Assembly (NCBI RefSeq): GCF_026339955.1
Contig: NZ_JAPEPW010000001.1
Span: 2,444,501 to 2,508,500, forward strand
DNA length: 64,000 nt
Direction: 5' to 3'
From: Streptomyces sp. NBC_01549
GTDB taxonomy: Bacteria; Actinomycetota; Actinomycetes; Streptomycetales; Streptomycetaceae
In this document: piece by piece, positions 24,449-34,030 of the stretch
How positions within the stretch are numbered: the stretch's first letter is position 1
How the letters are laid out: every line of letters starts with the position of its first letter
The notes under the pieces: model-generated
What the model saw: only the letters and a program-made list of their open reading frames with translations
Database searches by the model: none
What the model was told of the DNA's origin: nothing
Translations under genes and position numbers: made by a program

Positions 24449-24988
24449 ATGCGCGCCCTTCCGATCGCCGTCGTCGCCGCCGCGGCGGCACTCACCCTCA
24501 CCGCCTGCGACAGCGGCGGCGACAGCAGCAGTGACAGCGGCAAGAAGGCCTCCTCCGCCGCCGCCTCCACGGCCTGCAAGATCGACCAGATCGGCATCCA
24601 GGTCGGCCCCGCCAACGCGGCCCCCGCCGCGGGCGACACCGGCAACGTGCCCGTCACACTCACCAACAAGAGCGCCGAGTGCACCCTCCAGGGCTTCCCC
24701 GCCGTCACGGTGCAGGACGGGGGCAAGAGCACGGACGTGCCCGAGGAGAAGGCCCCGAATCCGCCGAAGCTGACGCTGGCGAAGAGCGGCACGGCCTCCT
24801 TCACGATCACCTACGTGCGGGGCACGGCGGGCGACGGGAAGAGCCTCGACGCGACGGCGCTGAAGATCAGCCTGCCCGGCGCCGCCACCACCCAGAGCTT
24901 CAAGTGGTCGTACGGCCCCGTCGCCGGCAAGACCGGTGCGAGCGACCCGAACGCCTCCGTGAGCTCGTTCCAGCCCGCGGGCGACTGA
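24449..24988 (+). CDS. DUF4232 domain lipoprotein
   Basis: A 179-residue lipoprotein. The signal sequence MRALPIAVVAAAAALTLTACDSGG carries the lipobox LTAC, then a Ser/Asp-rich linker, then a DUF4232 beta-sandwich (VPVTLTNKSAECTLQGFPAVTVQDGG...SASFTITYVRG). The conserved Cys of CTLQGFP is present. ATG at 24449 has AGGGGG upstream; the frame is open to 24407 but those residues precede the signal. Role unknown. Confidence 0.88.
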   Translation: MRALPIAVVAAAAALTLTACDSGGDSSSDSGKKASSAAASTACKIDQIGIQVGPANAAPAAGDTGNVPVTLTNKSAECTLQGFPAVTVQDGGKSTDVPEEKAPNPPKLTLAKSGTASFTITYVRGTAGDGKSLDATALKISLPGAATTQSFKWSYGPVAGKTGASDPNASVSSFQPAGD

Positions 24989-25012
24989 GCGGATCCCGGC
25001 GGAAGCCGGGCG

Positions 25013-26161
25013 TCAGCGAAGCGGCGGACGTGCCCTGACCTGGGCGCGGTCCGCCGCCGCGGCCCCTTCCTGCCATCCGGCCGCGTCGTTGACGCCGCGC
25101 AGCCGGGTGGTGACGGTGTCCGGGAACATCCGCTCCATGTGGTCGTTGACGGCCACGTCACGGGCCGCCAGCACGGGCAGCAACTCCCCCGCCGGCGCCG
25201 CCGAGGCGACCTCCCCCTCGGCCCCCTCGGCGGCAGTCGCCAGCCGGTCGCCGATCCGGTGCGCGTACGCGGCCAGGAACGACTGCCGGAAGCTCTTCGT
25301 ACGCTTCCTTCCTCCGGCCCGCTGGGCCGCCTCCGCCTTCGTCATCGCGGCCGTGGCCTGCACGAGCAGCGAGGTGTAGAGGAGCTCGACGGCCTCCAGG
25401 TCGGGTTCGAAACCGACGACGGTCGAGAAGCCGAGCGACTCGTTCCACACGGCACGACAGCGGTTCGCGTCGGCCACCGCGTCCAGCAGCACGGCCTTGG
25501 CCGTCTCGTACGGCGGCTCGACACCGATGCGGCAGGCGCCGGGCGCGTCCTTGGCGTGCGTACGGGCCGCTAGCAGCGCCTCGTCGATGCTGTGCCGGGC
25601 CATCAGCTCCTGCGCCTTGGCGCTCAGTGCCTCCGCCTCCTCCGGAAACCCGGTCGCCTCGGCCTTGGCGAGCAGCGCGCGGATGCGGGAGAGCATGCGG
25701 GAGTCCTGCGGGGCGGCCGGGTGCCGTGACGTGCCGTGCGGCCGGTGCGCGTCGAGCGGCTCGAGGGTGGGAAGGCGCAGCAGCAGCCGGTACAGCTCCA
25801 GCGCCGCGGTCGCCTGCGAGAAGCGGTCGGTGCGCGGGGCCCCGGCGTCCAGCCCTTCGAGCTGTGCCGCCCATCGCGGGCCCCGGGGCCGCCGGTCCCG
25901 GCCGGCCTCGGCGCGCACCAGTTGCGACACCAGCCGCAGGTGTACGTCGTCCAGCTCGCGTCGCACGATCCGTACGACGTCGGCGGGCTGCCAGCCGCGA
26001 CGCCAGGCCGCTGCGACGAACTCCTCGCCGCGGCGGGCGAGTTCGGTGTCGGAGGCGGGGTCGGCGGCGAGCAGCGAGGCGCCCGAGTCGAGGGCCCCGT
26101 CACTGTCGGCGTAGAGCGCGGCCTCGAAGGCGCGCTCCACGGTGCTGGGCGTACTGCTCAT
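25013..26161 (-). CDS. DUF2786 domain protein
   Basis: A 382-residue cytoplasmic protein. The DUF2786 segment is MLSRIRALLAKAEATGFPEEAEALSAKAQELMARHSIDEALL, near residues 165-205, a helical domain also seen in some phage and mobile-element proteins. A long Ala-rich N-terminal region and a second helical domain with RKRTKSFRQSFLAAYAHRIGDRL complete it. ATG at 26161 is the first in-frame start. It is divergent from the Clp-N gene, whose duplicated operator lies between them. Function unknown. Confidence 0.82.
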   Translation of the reverse strand: MSSTPSTVERAFEAALYADSDGALDSGASLLAADPASDTELARRGEEFVAAAWRRGWQPADVVRIVRRELDDVHLRLVSQLVRAEAGRDRRPRGPRWAAQLEGLDAGAPRTDRFSQATAALELYRLLLRLPTLEPLDAHRPHGTSRHPAAPQDSRMLSRIRALLAKAEATGFPEEAEALSAKAQELMARHSIDEALLAARTHAKDAPGACRIGVEPPYETAKAVLLDAVADANRCRAVWNESLGFSTVVGFEPDLEAVELLYTSLLVQATAAMTKAEAAQRAGGRKRTKSFRQSFLAAYAHRIGDRLATAAEGAEGEVASAAPAGELLPVLAARDVAVNDHMERMFPDTVTTRLRGVNDAAGWQEGAAAADRAQVRARPPLR

Positions 26162-26228
26162 GCGTCGATCGTGTCACGCCTGCCGAACCGGGCCGTCCAC
26201 ACCCTGTGGACAGTGAAGGCGGGAAGGG

Positions 26229-26275
26229 TGTCAACTTCGGGTTGACACCCCCTGCCTGTCAACTTACGGTTGACA
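26229..26275. promoter_or_regulatory. duplicated palindromic operator before the Clp-N gene
   Basis: Two copies of TGTCAAC-N5-GTTGACA lie at 26229-26247 and 26257-26275, with centres 28 bases apart. The second ends one base before the ATG at 26277, so there is no normal ribosome binding site and a leaderless transcript is likely. GTTGACA also provides a -35 box, so a bound protein would cover the promoter. Confidence 0.75.
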
Positions 26276-26276
26276 C

Positions 26277-27050
26277 ATGACGACGAACCCACCCGGCAAG
26301 GCATCCGTACGTCTCGACGACCTCATCGAGGCCATCAAGAAGGTCCACACCGACGCGCTCGACCAGCTCCAGGGCGCGGTGATCGCGGCGGACCACCTCG
26401 GCGACGTGGCCGACCACCTGATCGGCCACTTCGTGGACCAGGCCCGGCGTTCGGGCGCGTCCTGGACCGACATCGGAAAGAGCATGGGCGTCACCCGACA
26501 GGCGGCGCAGAAGCGCTTCGTCCCCAAGGCCGAGTCGGACCTCGACCCCAGCCAGGGCTTCACCCGCTACACGCCCCGCGCCCGCAACGCGGTCATGGCC
26601 GCGCACAACGAGGCGAAGGCCGCGGGCAACGCGGAGGGACGCACCGAGCACCTCGTCCTCGGCCTCCTCTCCGAGCCCGAGGGGCTCGCCGCGAAGGCGA
26701 TCACCGCCCAGGGCGTGACCCTGGACGCCGTCCGCGAGGCGGCGACCGCGGCGCTCCCGCCGGCGGCCGACGAGGTCCCGGAGCTGATCCCGTACGGCCC
26801 CGCCGCCAAGAAGGCGCTGGAACTCACCTTCCGCGAGGCCCTCCGCCTCGGCCACAACTACATCGGCACCGAACACATCCTCCTGGCCCTCCTGGAGTAC
26901 GAGAACGGCAACGGCGTCCTCAGCGACCTCGGCATCGACAAGACAGCGGCGGAGGCCTACCTCGCGCGCGTGCTGGAGCTCATCACGGTGGCGGGACAGC
27001 AGAAGGACCAGCCGGACCAGCAGGATCAGAAGGACCGGAAGGATCAGTAG
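26277..27050 (+). CDS. Clp N-terminal domain protein with an HTH segment
   Basis: A 257-residue protein. Residues 1-75 are helical with an HTH-like stretch, GASWTDIGKSMGVTRQAAQKRF, suited to DNA binding. Residues 95-240 are two Clp-N repeats (RTEHLVLGLL...EPEGLAAKAI and NYIGTEHILLALLEYENGNG), the substrate-binding domain of ClpA/ClpC but without any AAA+ ATPase. The C-terminus is a charged DQPDQQDQKDRKDQ tail. It could be an adaptor or a regulator that senses Clp substrates, and may bind the adjacent duplicated operator. The ATG follows the operator directly. Confidence 0.85.
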   Translation: MTTNPPGKASVRLDDLIEAIKKVHTDALDQLQGAVIAADHLGDVADHLIGHFVDQARRSGASWTDIGKSMGVTRQAAQKRFVPKAESDLDPSQGFTRYTPRARNAVMAAHNEAKAAGNAEGRTEHLVLGLLSEPEGLAAKAITAQGVTLDAVREAATAALPPAADEVPELIPYGPAAKKALELTFREALRLGHNYIGTEHILLALLEYENGNGVLSDLGIDKTAAEAYLARVLELITVAGQQKDQPDQQDQKDRKDQ

Positions 27051-27099
27051 GACGTCGCGTCCGCGGCCGTTGTCAGACCCGCCTGCGAAACTCGGAATC

Positions 27100-28791
27100 A
27101 TGAGCGACCGGTGGGCTCTCGGACCGGCCGAGGACGGTGGCGCGGAAGTCGCCCCCCTCGGCTCCGACGGGCTGCCCGCGGGGCCGGTGCGCAGGGAGGC
27201 GGACCTGGTCGAGGCCGTGCGGGGGCGGCCCGACGTGGTCCGGTGGGTCTGGCGGTCCACGGCCGACGTCTACCCGCGTCTGCTCGCCGCGGGGGTGCGA
27301 GTGGAGCGGTGTTACGACATGGAGGCCGCCGAGACGCTGCTGCTCGGCCACGAGGGCCGGCTCGGCGAACCCCGGTCGGCGGCCGCCGCGCTGGCAAGGC
27401 TGCGCGGCGGCCCCGTACCGCCGGATCCCCCGCAGCGCTCCGCCGAGCCCGGCTCACAGTCGTCCCTCTTCGAGCCGCGCCCGGTCCGCGTACCCCTGGA
27501 AGACCTCCTGGAGGTGTACGCCGATCAGCGCCGCCGCCACGACACGACGGCGCACCCGGAGCGCATGCACCTGCTGACGACGGCCGAGTCGGCGGGCATG
27601 CTGGTGGCCGCCGAGATGAACCGCACCGGTCTGCCGTGGCGCGCGGACGTCCACCGTGAGGTGCTGCACGAGCTGCTCGGCGAGCGGTACGCGGGCGGCG
27701 GTGAGCCCAGACGCCTCGCCGAGCTCACGGACGAGGTGTCGGCCGCCTTCGGCAGGCGCGTCCGCCCCGACCTGCCCGCCGACATCATCAAGGCCTTCGC
27801 GCAGGCCGGGATCAAGGTCAAATCCACCCGGCGGTGGGAGATCGAGACCATCGAGCATCCCGCCGTGAAGCCGTTGCTCGAGTACAAGAAGCTGTACCGG
27901 ATCTGGGTGGCGCACGGCTGGTCCTGGCTGCAGGACTGGGTGCGTGACGGGCGCTTCCGGCCCGAGTACCTGCCCGGCGGGACCGTCACCGGCCGCTGGG
28001 TGACCAACGGCGGGGGCGCCCTGCAGATCCCCAAGGTCATCCGGCGTGCCGTCGTCGCCGACCCGGGCTGGCGGCTCGTGGTGGCCGACGCCGACCAGAT
28101 GGAGCCGCGGGTGCTGGCCGCCATCTCGCGCGACCCGGGCCTGATGGAGGTCGCGGGCCGGGAGAGCGACCTGTACCAGTCGGTGTCGGACCGGGCGTTC
28201 GCCGGCGACCGGGCACAGGCCAAGCTCGCCGTGCTCGGCGCGGTGTACGGGCAGACGTCCGGCGACGGCCTGAAGAACCTGGCCGCGCTGAGAAGACGCT
28301 TCCCCCGGGCTGTCGCCTACGTGGACGACGCGGCGCGGGCCGGCGAGGAGGGCCGGCTCGTACGGACATGGCTGGGGCGGACCAGTCCCCCGGCGGCCGG
28401 CTCTTCCGACGCCGCCTCGGAAGAGGCGGGCATCCCGCAGGACGAGCCCGCCGAGACCCTGGCGGACCAGGGCTGGGTGCCGGGCTACGCCTCCTCCAAC
28501 TCCCGGGCCCGCGGCCGCTTCGCACGCAACTTCGTCGTCCAGGGCAGCGCCGCCGACTGGGCGCTGCTGCTGCTCGCCGCCCTCCGCCGCACCTGCGGGG
28601 ACCTCACCGCCGAGCTGGTCTTCTTCCAGCACGACGAGGTGATCGTGCACTGCCCGGCCGAGGAGGCGGACGCCGTCGTGGCCGCGATCCGGGAGGCCGC
28701 GGAGCTGGCGGGACGGCTGACGTTCGGCGAGACACCGGTCCGCTTCCCGTTCACGACGGCGGTGGTCGAGTGCTACGCGGACGCGAAGTGA
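27100..28791 (+). CDS. bifunctional 3'-5' exonuclease/DNA polymerase (PolA family)
   Basis: A 563-residue family A polymerase. Motif A is DADQMEPRVLAAI with the catalytic Asp, motif B is DRAQAKLAVLGAVYGQTSGDG, and motif C is FFQHDEVIVHC with the HDE. The N-terminal third, including ERCYDMEAAETLLLGHEG, corresponds to an inactive-looking exonuclease fold. This compact PolA-like paralogue is widespread in actinobacteria in addition to the main polA. ATG at 27100 begins MSDRWALGPAEDG. It is convergent with the AfsR-like regulator, only 34 bases apart. Confidence 0.88.
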   Translation: MSDRWALGPAEDGGAEVAPLGSDGLPAGPVRREADLVEAVRGRPDVVRWVWRSTADVYPRLLAAGVRVERCYDMEAAETLLLGHEGRLGEPRSAAAALARLRGGPVPPDPPQRSAEPGSQSSLFEPRPVRVPLEDLLEVYADQRRRHDTTAHPERMHLLTTAESAGMLVAAEMNRTGLPWRADVHREVLHELLGERYAGGGEPRRLAELTDEVSAAFGRRVRPDLPADIIKAFAQAGIKVKSTRRWEIETIEHPAVKPLLEYKKLYRIWVAHGWSWLQDWVRDGRFRPEYLPGGTVTGRWVTNGGGALQIPKVIRRAVVADPGWRLVVADADQMEPRVLAAISRDPGLMEVAGRESDLYQSVSDRAFAGDRAQAKLAVLGAVYGQTSGDGLKNLAALRRRFPRAVAYVDDAARAGEEGRLVRTWLGRTSPPAAGSSDAASEEAGIPQDEPAETLADQGWVPGYASSNSRARGRFARNFVVQGSAADWALLLLAALRRTCGDLTAELVFFQHDEVIVHCPAEEADAVVAAIREAAELAGRLTFGETPVRFPFTTAVVECYADAK

Positions 28792-28825
28792 CCAGGACGG
28801 TGCCCCTGGAGCAGCAGGACCGCCG

Positions 28826-31800
28826 CTACTCCTCCCCCAGGAGTTTCCTCAGCTCCCCCACCACCGAGCTGTCCGTCCCGTCCAGCGCCGCGAGCGCCGA
28901 CCTCCACAGCTCGTACGCCTCTCCGGCATCCCCCTGCGCGCGCAGCACCAGACCCAGTTGATGCCGGGCGAGCCCGCCGGTGTACCGGTCGGCGCGCTGA
29001 TCGGCGCGGCGCAGCAGCAGATCGCACTCGCGCGCGGCCCGTTCGACATGCCCCACCCCGCGCAGCGCACGCACCAGCCCGAGCCGCGTCTGCGACTCCC
29101 CGTGCCAGTCGCCGTGACCGCCGAGGATGCGCAGGCTCTCCTCGAAGTGCGGTACGGCGGCGGCCGGTTCGCCGAGCCTCAGATGGGCGTAGCCGATGTT
29201 GGAGTGCGCGGAGTGCCGGATGATCACGTCGTCCATCGCGTCGCCGATCGCGAGGCTGCGCTTGTGGTGGTCGATGGCGGCCCGGGCGTCCGTGTGCTCG
29301 TACAGATTGCCGAGGTGGCTGTAGGTGATGGCCTCGGTGTGCGGGTCGCCCAGCTCCCGGGAGAGTTCGAGGCTCTGCAGCAGCGCCTCGCTGGACTCGG
29401 CGTGGCGGCCCAGCCCCTCGAGGAGCATGCCGCGGTTGTTCAGACCACGCCGGATCCACGACAGCACCCCGAGCCGCCGCCAGATCGCCAGCGCCTCGTC
29501 GTTCAGCGTGAGCGCCTCGCTCGCGCGGCCCGTCATGAAGTGCAGCCCCGCGAGGTCCCCGAGCGCGTACGCCTGCGCGGCCTCGTCACCCAGCCGCCGC
29601 GCCGCGCCCAGCGCGGCCCGCAGGAGCACCTCCGACTCCGCGACCCGGCCGCTGCGCTGGAGGTAGGGGTTGAGCAGCCGAACGAGCACGGGAACGTACG
29701 CGGATGTGTCCGCGTACCGCTCCACCAGCGCCACCACGTTCTCCAGTTCCAGATCGCCCCAGGTGAAAGCGTCCTTGGCGGTGCAGAACGGCGGGGTGGC
29801 CGCGGCGTCCACCGTGTGCGCGGCCGGCTGCGAGGCGGTCGGCCGGCTGCGGTCCTGGCGGTCGAGGCCCGGCTCGACGATCGCTTCGAGGGAGCGGGCG
29901 GCGACACCGGCGTACCAGCGCAACGCCCGCTCGGACACGCAGATGCCCGCGCCTCCCTCCGCGGGTTCCCCGTCCGTCGCGCCCGCGATCTCCCTGGCGA
30001 AGTGGCGGACCAGGTCGTGGGGTGCGTAGCGGCCGTACGCCGTCTCCTCCAGGAGCGCGACGTCGACGAGGCGGTCGAGGGCGGCCTCGGCGCGGAACTC
30101 GGCGATGCCGGAGAGCCGGGCGAGCAGGGGCGCGCCGTATACGGGGAGGTCGAGCGTGCCGATGCCGCGCAGCACGAGCGCCGCGTCCTGGTCGGCCTCC
30201 CGCTCCGAGGCGCGCAGCGCGTCGAGCGCGACGGCCAGGGATCTGCGGACGCTCAGATCGTCGTATTCCAGGTGGTGCAACCGCCCCTCAGTCGCGGTCA
30301 GTTGACCGGCGAGGGCGTCCGGCGTGAGCGCGCGGCGCGCGGCGAGGCGAGCCGCGACCACGCGGAGAGCGAGCGGGAGCCGCCCGGTGAGTTCGACGAG
30401 GGGGTGTGCGCCGTCGAGGCCGTTCACCCGACCGGAGACCGCGCGCAGCAGCGCCGCGCTGTCCTCGTCCGAGAGCGGCGCGAGCGGGAAGCGCCGGGCG
30501 CCGTCCAGCGCGGTGAGCGGCGAACGGCTCGTCACGATCACCGCGCACCCCGCGCCCGCCGGCAGCAGCGGCCGTACCTGTGCGGCGTGCGCGGCGTCGT
30601 CGAGCACCATCAGGGTGCGCGTCGGCGCGAGTATCGACCGGAGCAACGCGGCCGCCGCGTCGAGGTGTTCGGGGATGCGGCGCGGCTCGGCACCGAGGTC
30701 GCGCAGCAGCGCGGCGAGCGCCTGGCCGGGCGTGAGGGGGGTCATTCCAGGCGTGGCCCCGTGCAGGTTGACGTAGAGCTGGCCGTCGGGGAAACGTTCC
30801 CGCAGCCCATGTGCCACATGCAGCGCCAGCGCGCTCTTGCCGACTCCGGCCATTCCGCTGATGACGGCGACAGCCGGGGTGGGGGGTCTGGGGTGCCGGG
30901 CCGTGTCGAGAGCCAGGTTCAGTTCCTGGCGTAGGTCCCCGCGGCCGGTGAAGTGCGCGGGTGGGGGTGGGAGTTGGGCGGGCCGGGGTGAGGCCGGTTC
31001 GGTGGGGGTGGCCCGCCGCGCGTCGGCGGCCTCGTCCCGGTCGCGCTCGGGCCCGTCGCGCTCCCCCGCCCGCTCACGCAGGATCTCCAGATGCGCCTCG
31101 CGCACCGCGGGCCCGGGCTCGACACCGAGCTCCTCGACCAGGCGGGCCCGTAGATCCCGGTGGACGGCCAGGGCCTCGGCCTGACGTCCGGTGCGGTGCA
31201 GCACCAGCATCAGCAGTCGGTGGAAGGCCTCACGCAAGGGGTACTCGGCGACGAGTGCGGACAACTCGGGTGCGAGGGCGGCGAGTCGGGCGGGGCCGGG
31301 AGTGTTGAAGGCACCGGGGGCTGTGGAGGCGTCGGGAGCTATGGAGACGTTCGGGGCTGTGGAGGTACCGAGAGCCGTAGAGCGGACGCCGACGTCATCG
31401 GCGGCTACCGTTGCTTTTGCGTCGGCGGAGCCCCCGACGTCCCCGAAAACCCAGCCGACCCCGGCACCCCCCGCTCGCCCGGCACCATCGGTACCCTCGC
31501 CCGCACCACCGGCACCGGAACCGGAACCTCCGGCTCCCGGCCCCGCAAGTCGCAGTTCGGCCTCGTACCGCCACTCCAGGACGAGCAGCCGCGCCTCCTC
31601 CAGGCGCTGGACGAGCGCGTGTCCGCCGAGTTCGGGCGGGACCCCGCCGAGCGGTGTGCCGCGCCACAGCGCGAGCGCCGCCAGGGCCTCGCGCAGCGCC
31701 CGCTCCCAGTCGCGCTCGGCGTGCGCGGCGCGTGCGGCCGTGACGTGGGCCTCGAAGACGCGCACGTCCAACTCGCCCTCGTCGACCCGCAGGAGATACC

Positions 31801-32068
31801 CGGGCGGCATGGCCCGCAGCCGCTCCGGATCGTCGAGGAGCCGACGCAGCCGGGTGACGTGGTTCTGCAGCGAGGCCTGCGCGGAGGCGGGCGGCGCCCC
31901 GCCCCACAGCGCGTCCTTGAGCGCGTCCACCGAGACGACCCGGCCCGGCTCGAGGAGCAGCGCGACCAGCAGGGCACGCACTTTGCCGCCGCCGATCGAA
32001 CGGACCTCGCCGTCGGCGTCGTACAACACCGGCGGCCCCAGCAGCCCGAACCGCAGCTCGTACCGCAT
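28826..32068 (-). CDS. AfsR/SARP-type regulator with NB-ARC and TPR domains
   Basis: A 1080-residue regulator. Order: OmpR-type DNA-binding domain (about 1-95), BTAD (about 100-330), NB-ARC ATPase with P-loop GMAGVGKS at 405-412, and C-terminal TPR repeats (about 800-1060). The BTAD is interrupted at about 176-259 by ~84 residues of Gly, Ser, Ala and Thr low complexity, absent from family members I know. ATG at 32068 has GGAGCGGG upstream and begins MRYELRFGLLGPPV; the frame stays open upstream but is not homologous. It is convergent with the polymerase gene. Targets unknown; AfsR-like proteins often activate antibiotic genes. Confidence 0.9.
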   Translation of the reverse strand: MRYELRFGLLGPPVLYDADGEVRSIGGGKVRALLVALLLEPGRVVSVDALKDALWGGAPPASAQASLQNHVTRLRRLLDDPERLRAMPPGYLLRVDEGELDVRVFEAHVTAARAAHAERDWERALREALAALALWRGTPLGGVPPELGGHALVQRLEEARLLVLEWRYEAELRLAGPGAGGSGSGAGGAGEGTDGAGRAGGAGVGWVFGDVGGSADAKATVAADDVGVRSTALGTSTAPNVSIAPDASTAPGAFNTPGPARLAALAPELSALVAEYPLREAFHRLLMLVLHRTGRQAEALAVHRDLRARLVEELGVEPGPAVREAHLEILRERAGERDGPERDRDEAADARRATPTEPASPRPAQLPPPPAHFTGRGDLRQELNLALDTARHPRPPTPAVAVISGMAGVGKSALALHVAHGLRERFPDGQLYVNLHGATPGMTPLTPGQALAALLRDLGAEPRRIPEHLDAAAALLRSILAPTRTLMVLDDAAHAAQVRPLLPAGAGCAVIVTSRSPLTALDGARRFPLAPLSDEDSAALLRAVSGRVNGLDGAHPLVELTGRLPLALRVVAARLAARRALTPDALAGQLTATEGRLHHLEYDDLSVRRSLAVALDALRASEREADQDAALVLRGIGTLDLPVYGAPLLARLSGIAEFRAEAALDRLVDVALLEETAYGRYAPHDLVRHFAREIAGATDGEPAEGGAGICVSERALRWYAGVAARSLEAIVEPGLDRQDRSRPTASQPAAHTVDAAATPPFCTAKDAFTWGDLELENVVALVERYADTSAYVPVLVRLLNPYLQRSGRVAESEVLLRAALGAARRLGDEAAQAYALGDLAGLHFMTGRASEALTLNDEALAIWRRLGVLSWIRRGLNNRGMLLEGLGRHAESSEALLQSLELSRELGDPHTEAITYSHLGNLYEHTDARAAIDHHKRSLAIGDAMDDVIIRHSAHSNIGYAHLRLGEPAAAVPHFEESLRILGGHGDWHGESQTRLGLVRALRGVGHVERAARECDLLLRRADQRADRYTGGLARHQLGLVLRAQGDAGEAYELWRSALAALDGTDSSVVGELRKLLGEE

Positions 32069-32433
32069 AGCCCGCTCCACTGCCTTCCCGCTCGACCGGC
32101 CCGACCGGTTCAGACCGGTACCGACCACACCCATGGCGACTTCGCGCCTTCTTGCGGCGACTTCACGCCGACCGGCTTCCGGTTTCCAGGTTTCCGGATG
32201 GAAACCCGTTGGCGACATGTTAGCGATCCGTTGGCGCGGCCTGATGGGATCACTCCATCGGATCTGGCCCGACGGTGCGCGCGTACAACGCGTAACTCGG
32301 GGGAGTGTCGCCGCCGTGGCCGGATCCGGGGACAGAGAGGGCCCCGGTCGTCGGAGGTGAGCGACCGGGGCCCTCGTCCGCCCCCGGCCGTCCTGCCGCC
32401 TGTCGCCGACCGCCCATCGGCCGCCGGCCACCG

Positions 32434-33330
32434 TCAGATGACGGGCGGGCGTCCCAGTCGCGTCAGCCGCCACACGGTCCGCCACCGCATCGGCCGCCGC
32501 TCGCCGCCCGACTGCCGCAGCCCTTCCGCGAAGCCGCCGAACCAGGCCCGCAGCCCGCCCAGCGACCGTGTCCGCAGGAGCGTCAGCAGCATCCAGATTC
32601 CCAGGTGCACGGGGATCAGCGGGAGGGGCAGCCTGCGACGGGTGAGCCAGACCCGGTTGCGGGCGGTGACCCGGTAGTAGATGGCGTGCCGGGCGGGCGA
32701 GGTCTTGGGGTGCTGGAGCAGCAGTCCGGGCTCGTAGAGCACGGTCCACCCGTCGTCGACGGCCCGCCAGGCCATGTCGGTCTCCTCGTGCGCGAAGAAG
32801 AACTCGGCGGGCCAATCCCCGATCCGGGCGAGCATGGGCATGGACAGCGCGTGTCCACCGCCGAGGAACCCGGTGACCGGACCGCCCCGCATCGGGTCCT
32901 TGGCCCCGACCCGGGGCACGTGCCGGCGCTGGGTCTCCCCGTTCTCGTCGGCGATACGGAAGCCGACGATGCCCAGGCGCGGATCGGCGGCGTACAGGTC
33001 CCGCACCTTGCGCAGCACATCCGCGTCGACCAGCAGCCCGTCGTCGTCCAGCTCGACGACGACGTCCACGTCCGCGAACTCCCTGAGCCGGGCGAGGCCC
33101 ACGTTGCGCCCACCCGGGCAGCCGAGGTTCTCGTCGACCTCGATGGCGGTCACCTCACCGGGCAGTCCCAGCCGCTCGGCGAACTCGGGCAGCGGACACC
33201 CGTTCCCCACGATCACGATCCGTGCGGGCGCGACGTCCTGCTTGGCCACCGAGGCGAGCAGCGCGTCGACCTCGTCGGGCCGGTTCCCCATGGTCACGAC
33301 GGCAACGGCGATCCGAGGCCCCTCCGACAC
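32434..33330 (-). CDS. family 2 glycosyltransferase
   Basis: A 298-residue GT-A fold transferase. The nucleotide-sugar site is VAVVTMGNRPDEVDALLASV, and the DxD-like metal site is VVVELDDDGLLVDADV, with ENLGCPGGRNVGLAR between them. The acceptor region contains EFFFAHEETDMAWRAVDDGW, the E-D-x-D-x-x-R pattern common in rhamnosyl- and mannosyl-transferases. A hydrophobic stretch near residue 235 (LPLIPVHLGIWMLLTLLRT) suggests membrane association. The acceptor is unknown. It is isolated, with 249 bases upstream that hold no recognisable gene. Confidence 0.85.
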   Translation of the reverse strand: MSEGPRIAVAVVTMGNRPDEVDALLASVAKQDVAPARIVIVGNGCPLPEFAERLGLPGEVTAIEVDENLGCPGGRNVGLARLREFADVDVVVELDDDGLLVDADVLRKVRDLYAADPRLGIVGFRIADENGETQRRHVPRVGAKDPMRGGPVTGFLGGGHALSMPMLARIGDWPAEFFFAHEETDMAWRAVDDGWTVLYEPGLLLQHPKTSPARHAIYYRVTARNRVWLTRRRLPLPLIPVHLGIWMLLTLLRTRSLGGLRAWFGGFAEGLRQSGGERRPMRWRTVWRLTRLGRPPVI

Positions 33331-33579
33331 GACACCACTCCATCCCAGGCCGACAACTCTGCCCGCGATGCTAGCCGTTTACCGTGCGTCTCCCTCAGGT
33401 ACGCCGCGTTTCCTCGTGCTCTCCGCATTTACTCACGCCGTACGCGGCTCTTCGCTTGCTTCTGCGCGGTCAGGAGCGAACCTACTCGGCGCGGGGCCAC
33501 GGCACGGGATGCGCGCCCGGAGTCTCGTCGACTCTCACCGACGCTCGCCGACTCTTACCGAGCGCACACCCGGGCGGCC

Positions 33580-33876
33580 TCAGGCGGCGTACGCGCCCCG
33601 CACCTCGAACCGCTCGGCGGACGGCGGGGCGGCCAGCCAGCCCTTCAAGCCCGCCTGGAACTCACGGAACTCCTGGATCGCGGTCAGCGGATTCTCGATC
33701 CCGTCCGCGAGCTCCAGTTCCGCGAGATACGTGACTCCGTCGGGGAGCCGGTACGAGGCATAGCGCACACCCTCGGGCCGCGCGGCCTCGATCGCGGCGA
33801 ACATCTTCCCCAGCGCCGCTTCGAGCGCGTCGACACACTCGGGCTTCACCGTCGCACGCACCATCAGAACGGCCAT
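33580..33876 (-). CDS. small antibiotic-biosynthesis-monooxygenase-like protein
   Basis: A 98-residue alpha/beta protein of the ABM-like ferredoxin fold: MAVLMVRATVKPECVDALEAAL start, a central LAELELADGIENPLT strand-loop, and an EFREFQAGLKGWL helix. Such proteins occur as monooxygenases or as structural relatives without catalysis, so the activity is uncertain. AAGGAGATGACGAC lies just before the ATG at 33876, a strong ribosome binding site. Its nearest same-strand neighbour upstream is the NPP1 gene. Confidence 0.7.
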   Translation of the reverse strand: MAVLMVRATVKPECVDALEAALGKMFAAIEAARPEGVRYASYRLPDGVTYLAELELADGIENPLTAIQEFREFQAGLKGWLAAPPSAERFEVRGAYAA

Positions 33877-34030
33877 GTCGTCATCTCCTTCTCGTCCCTG
33901 TCACATATGTCATGCCTTGTCACACCTGCCACACTTGTCACACCGCTACCAGGGCGTGTGGGTGGCGCCATCTCCCTGACGCGCCCGCGGGCGGTTGTGT
34001 GACAGGGACAGAGGAGAGATCCCCGGCCCG

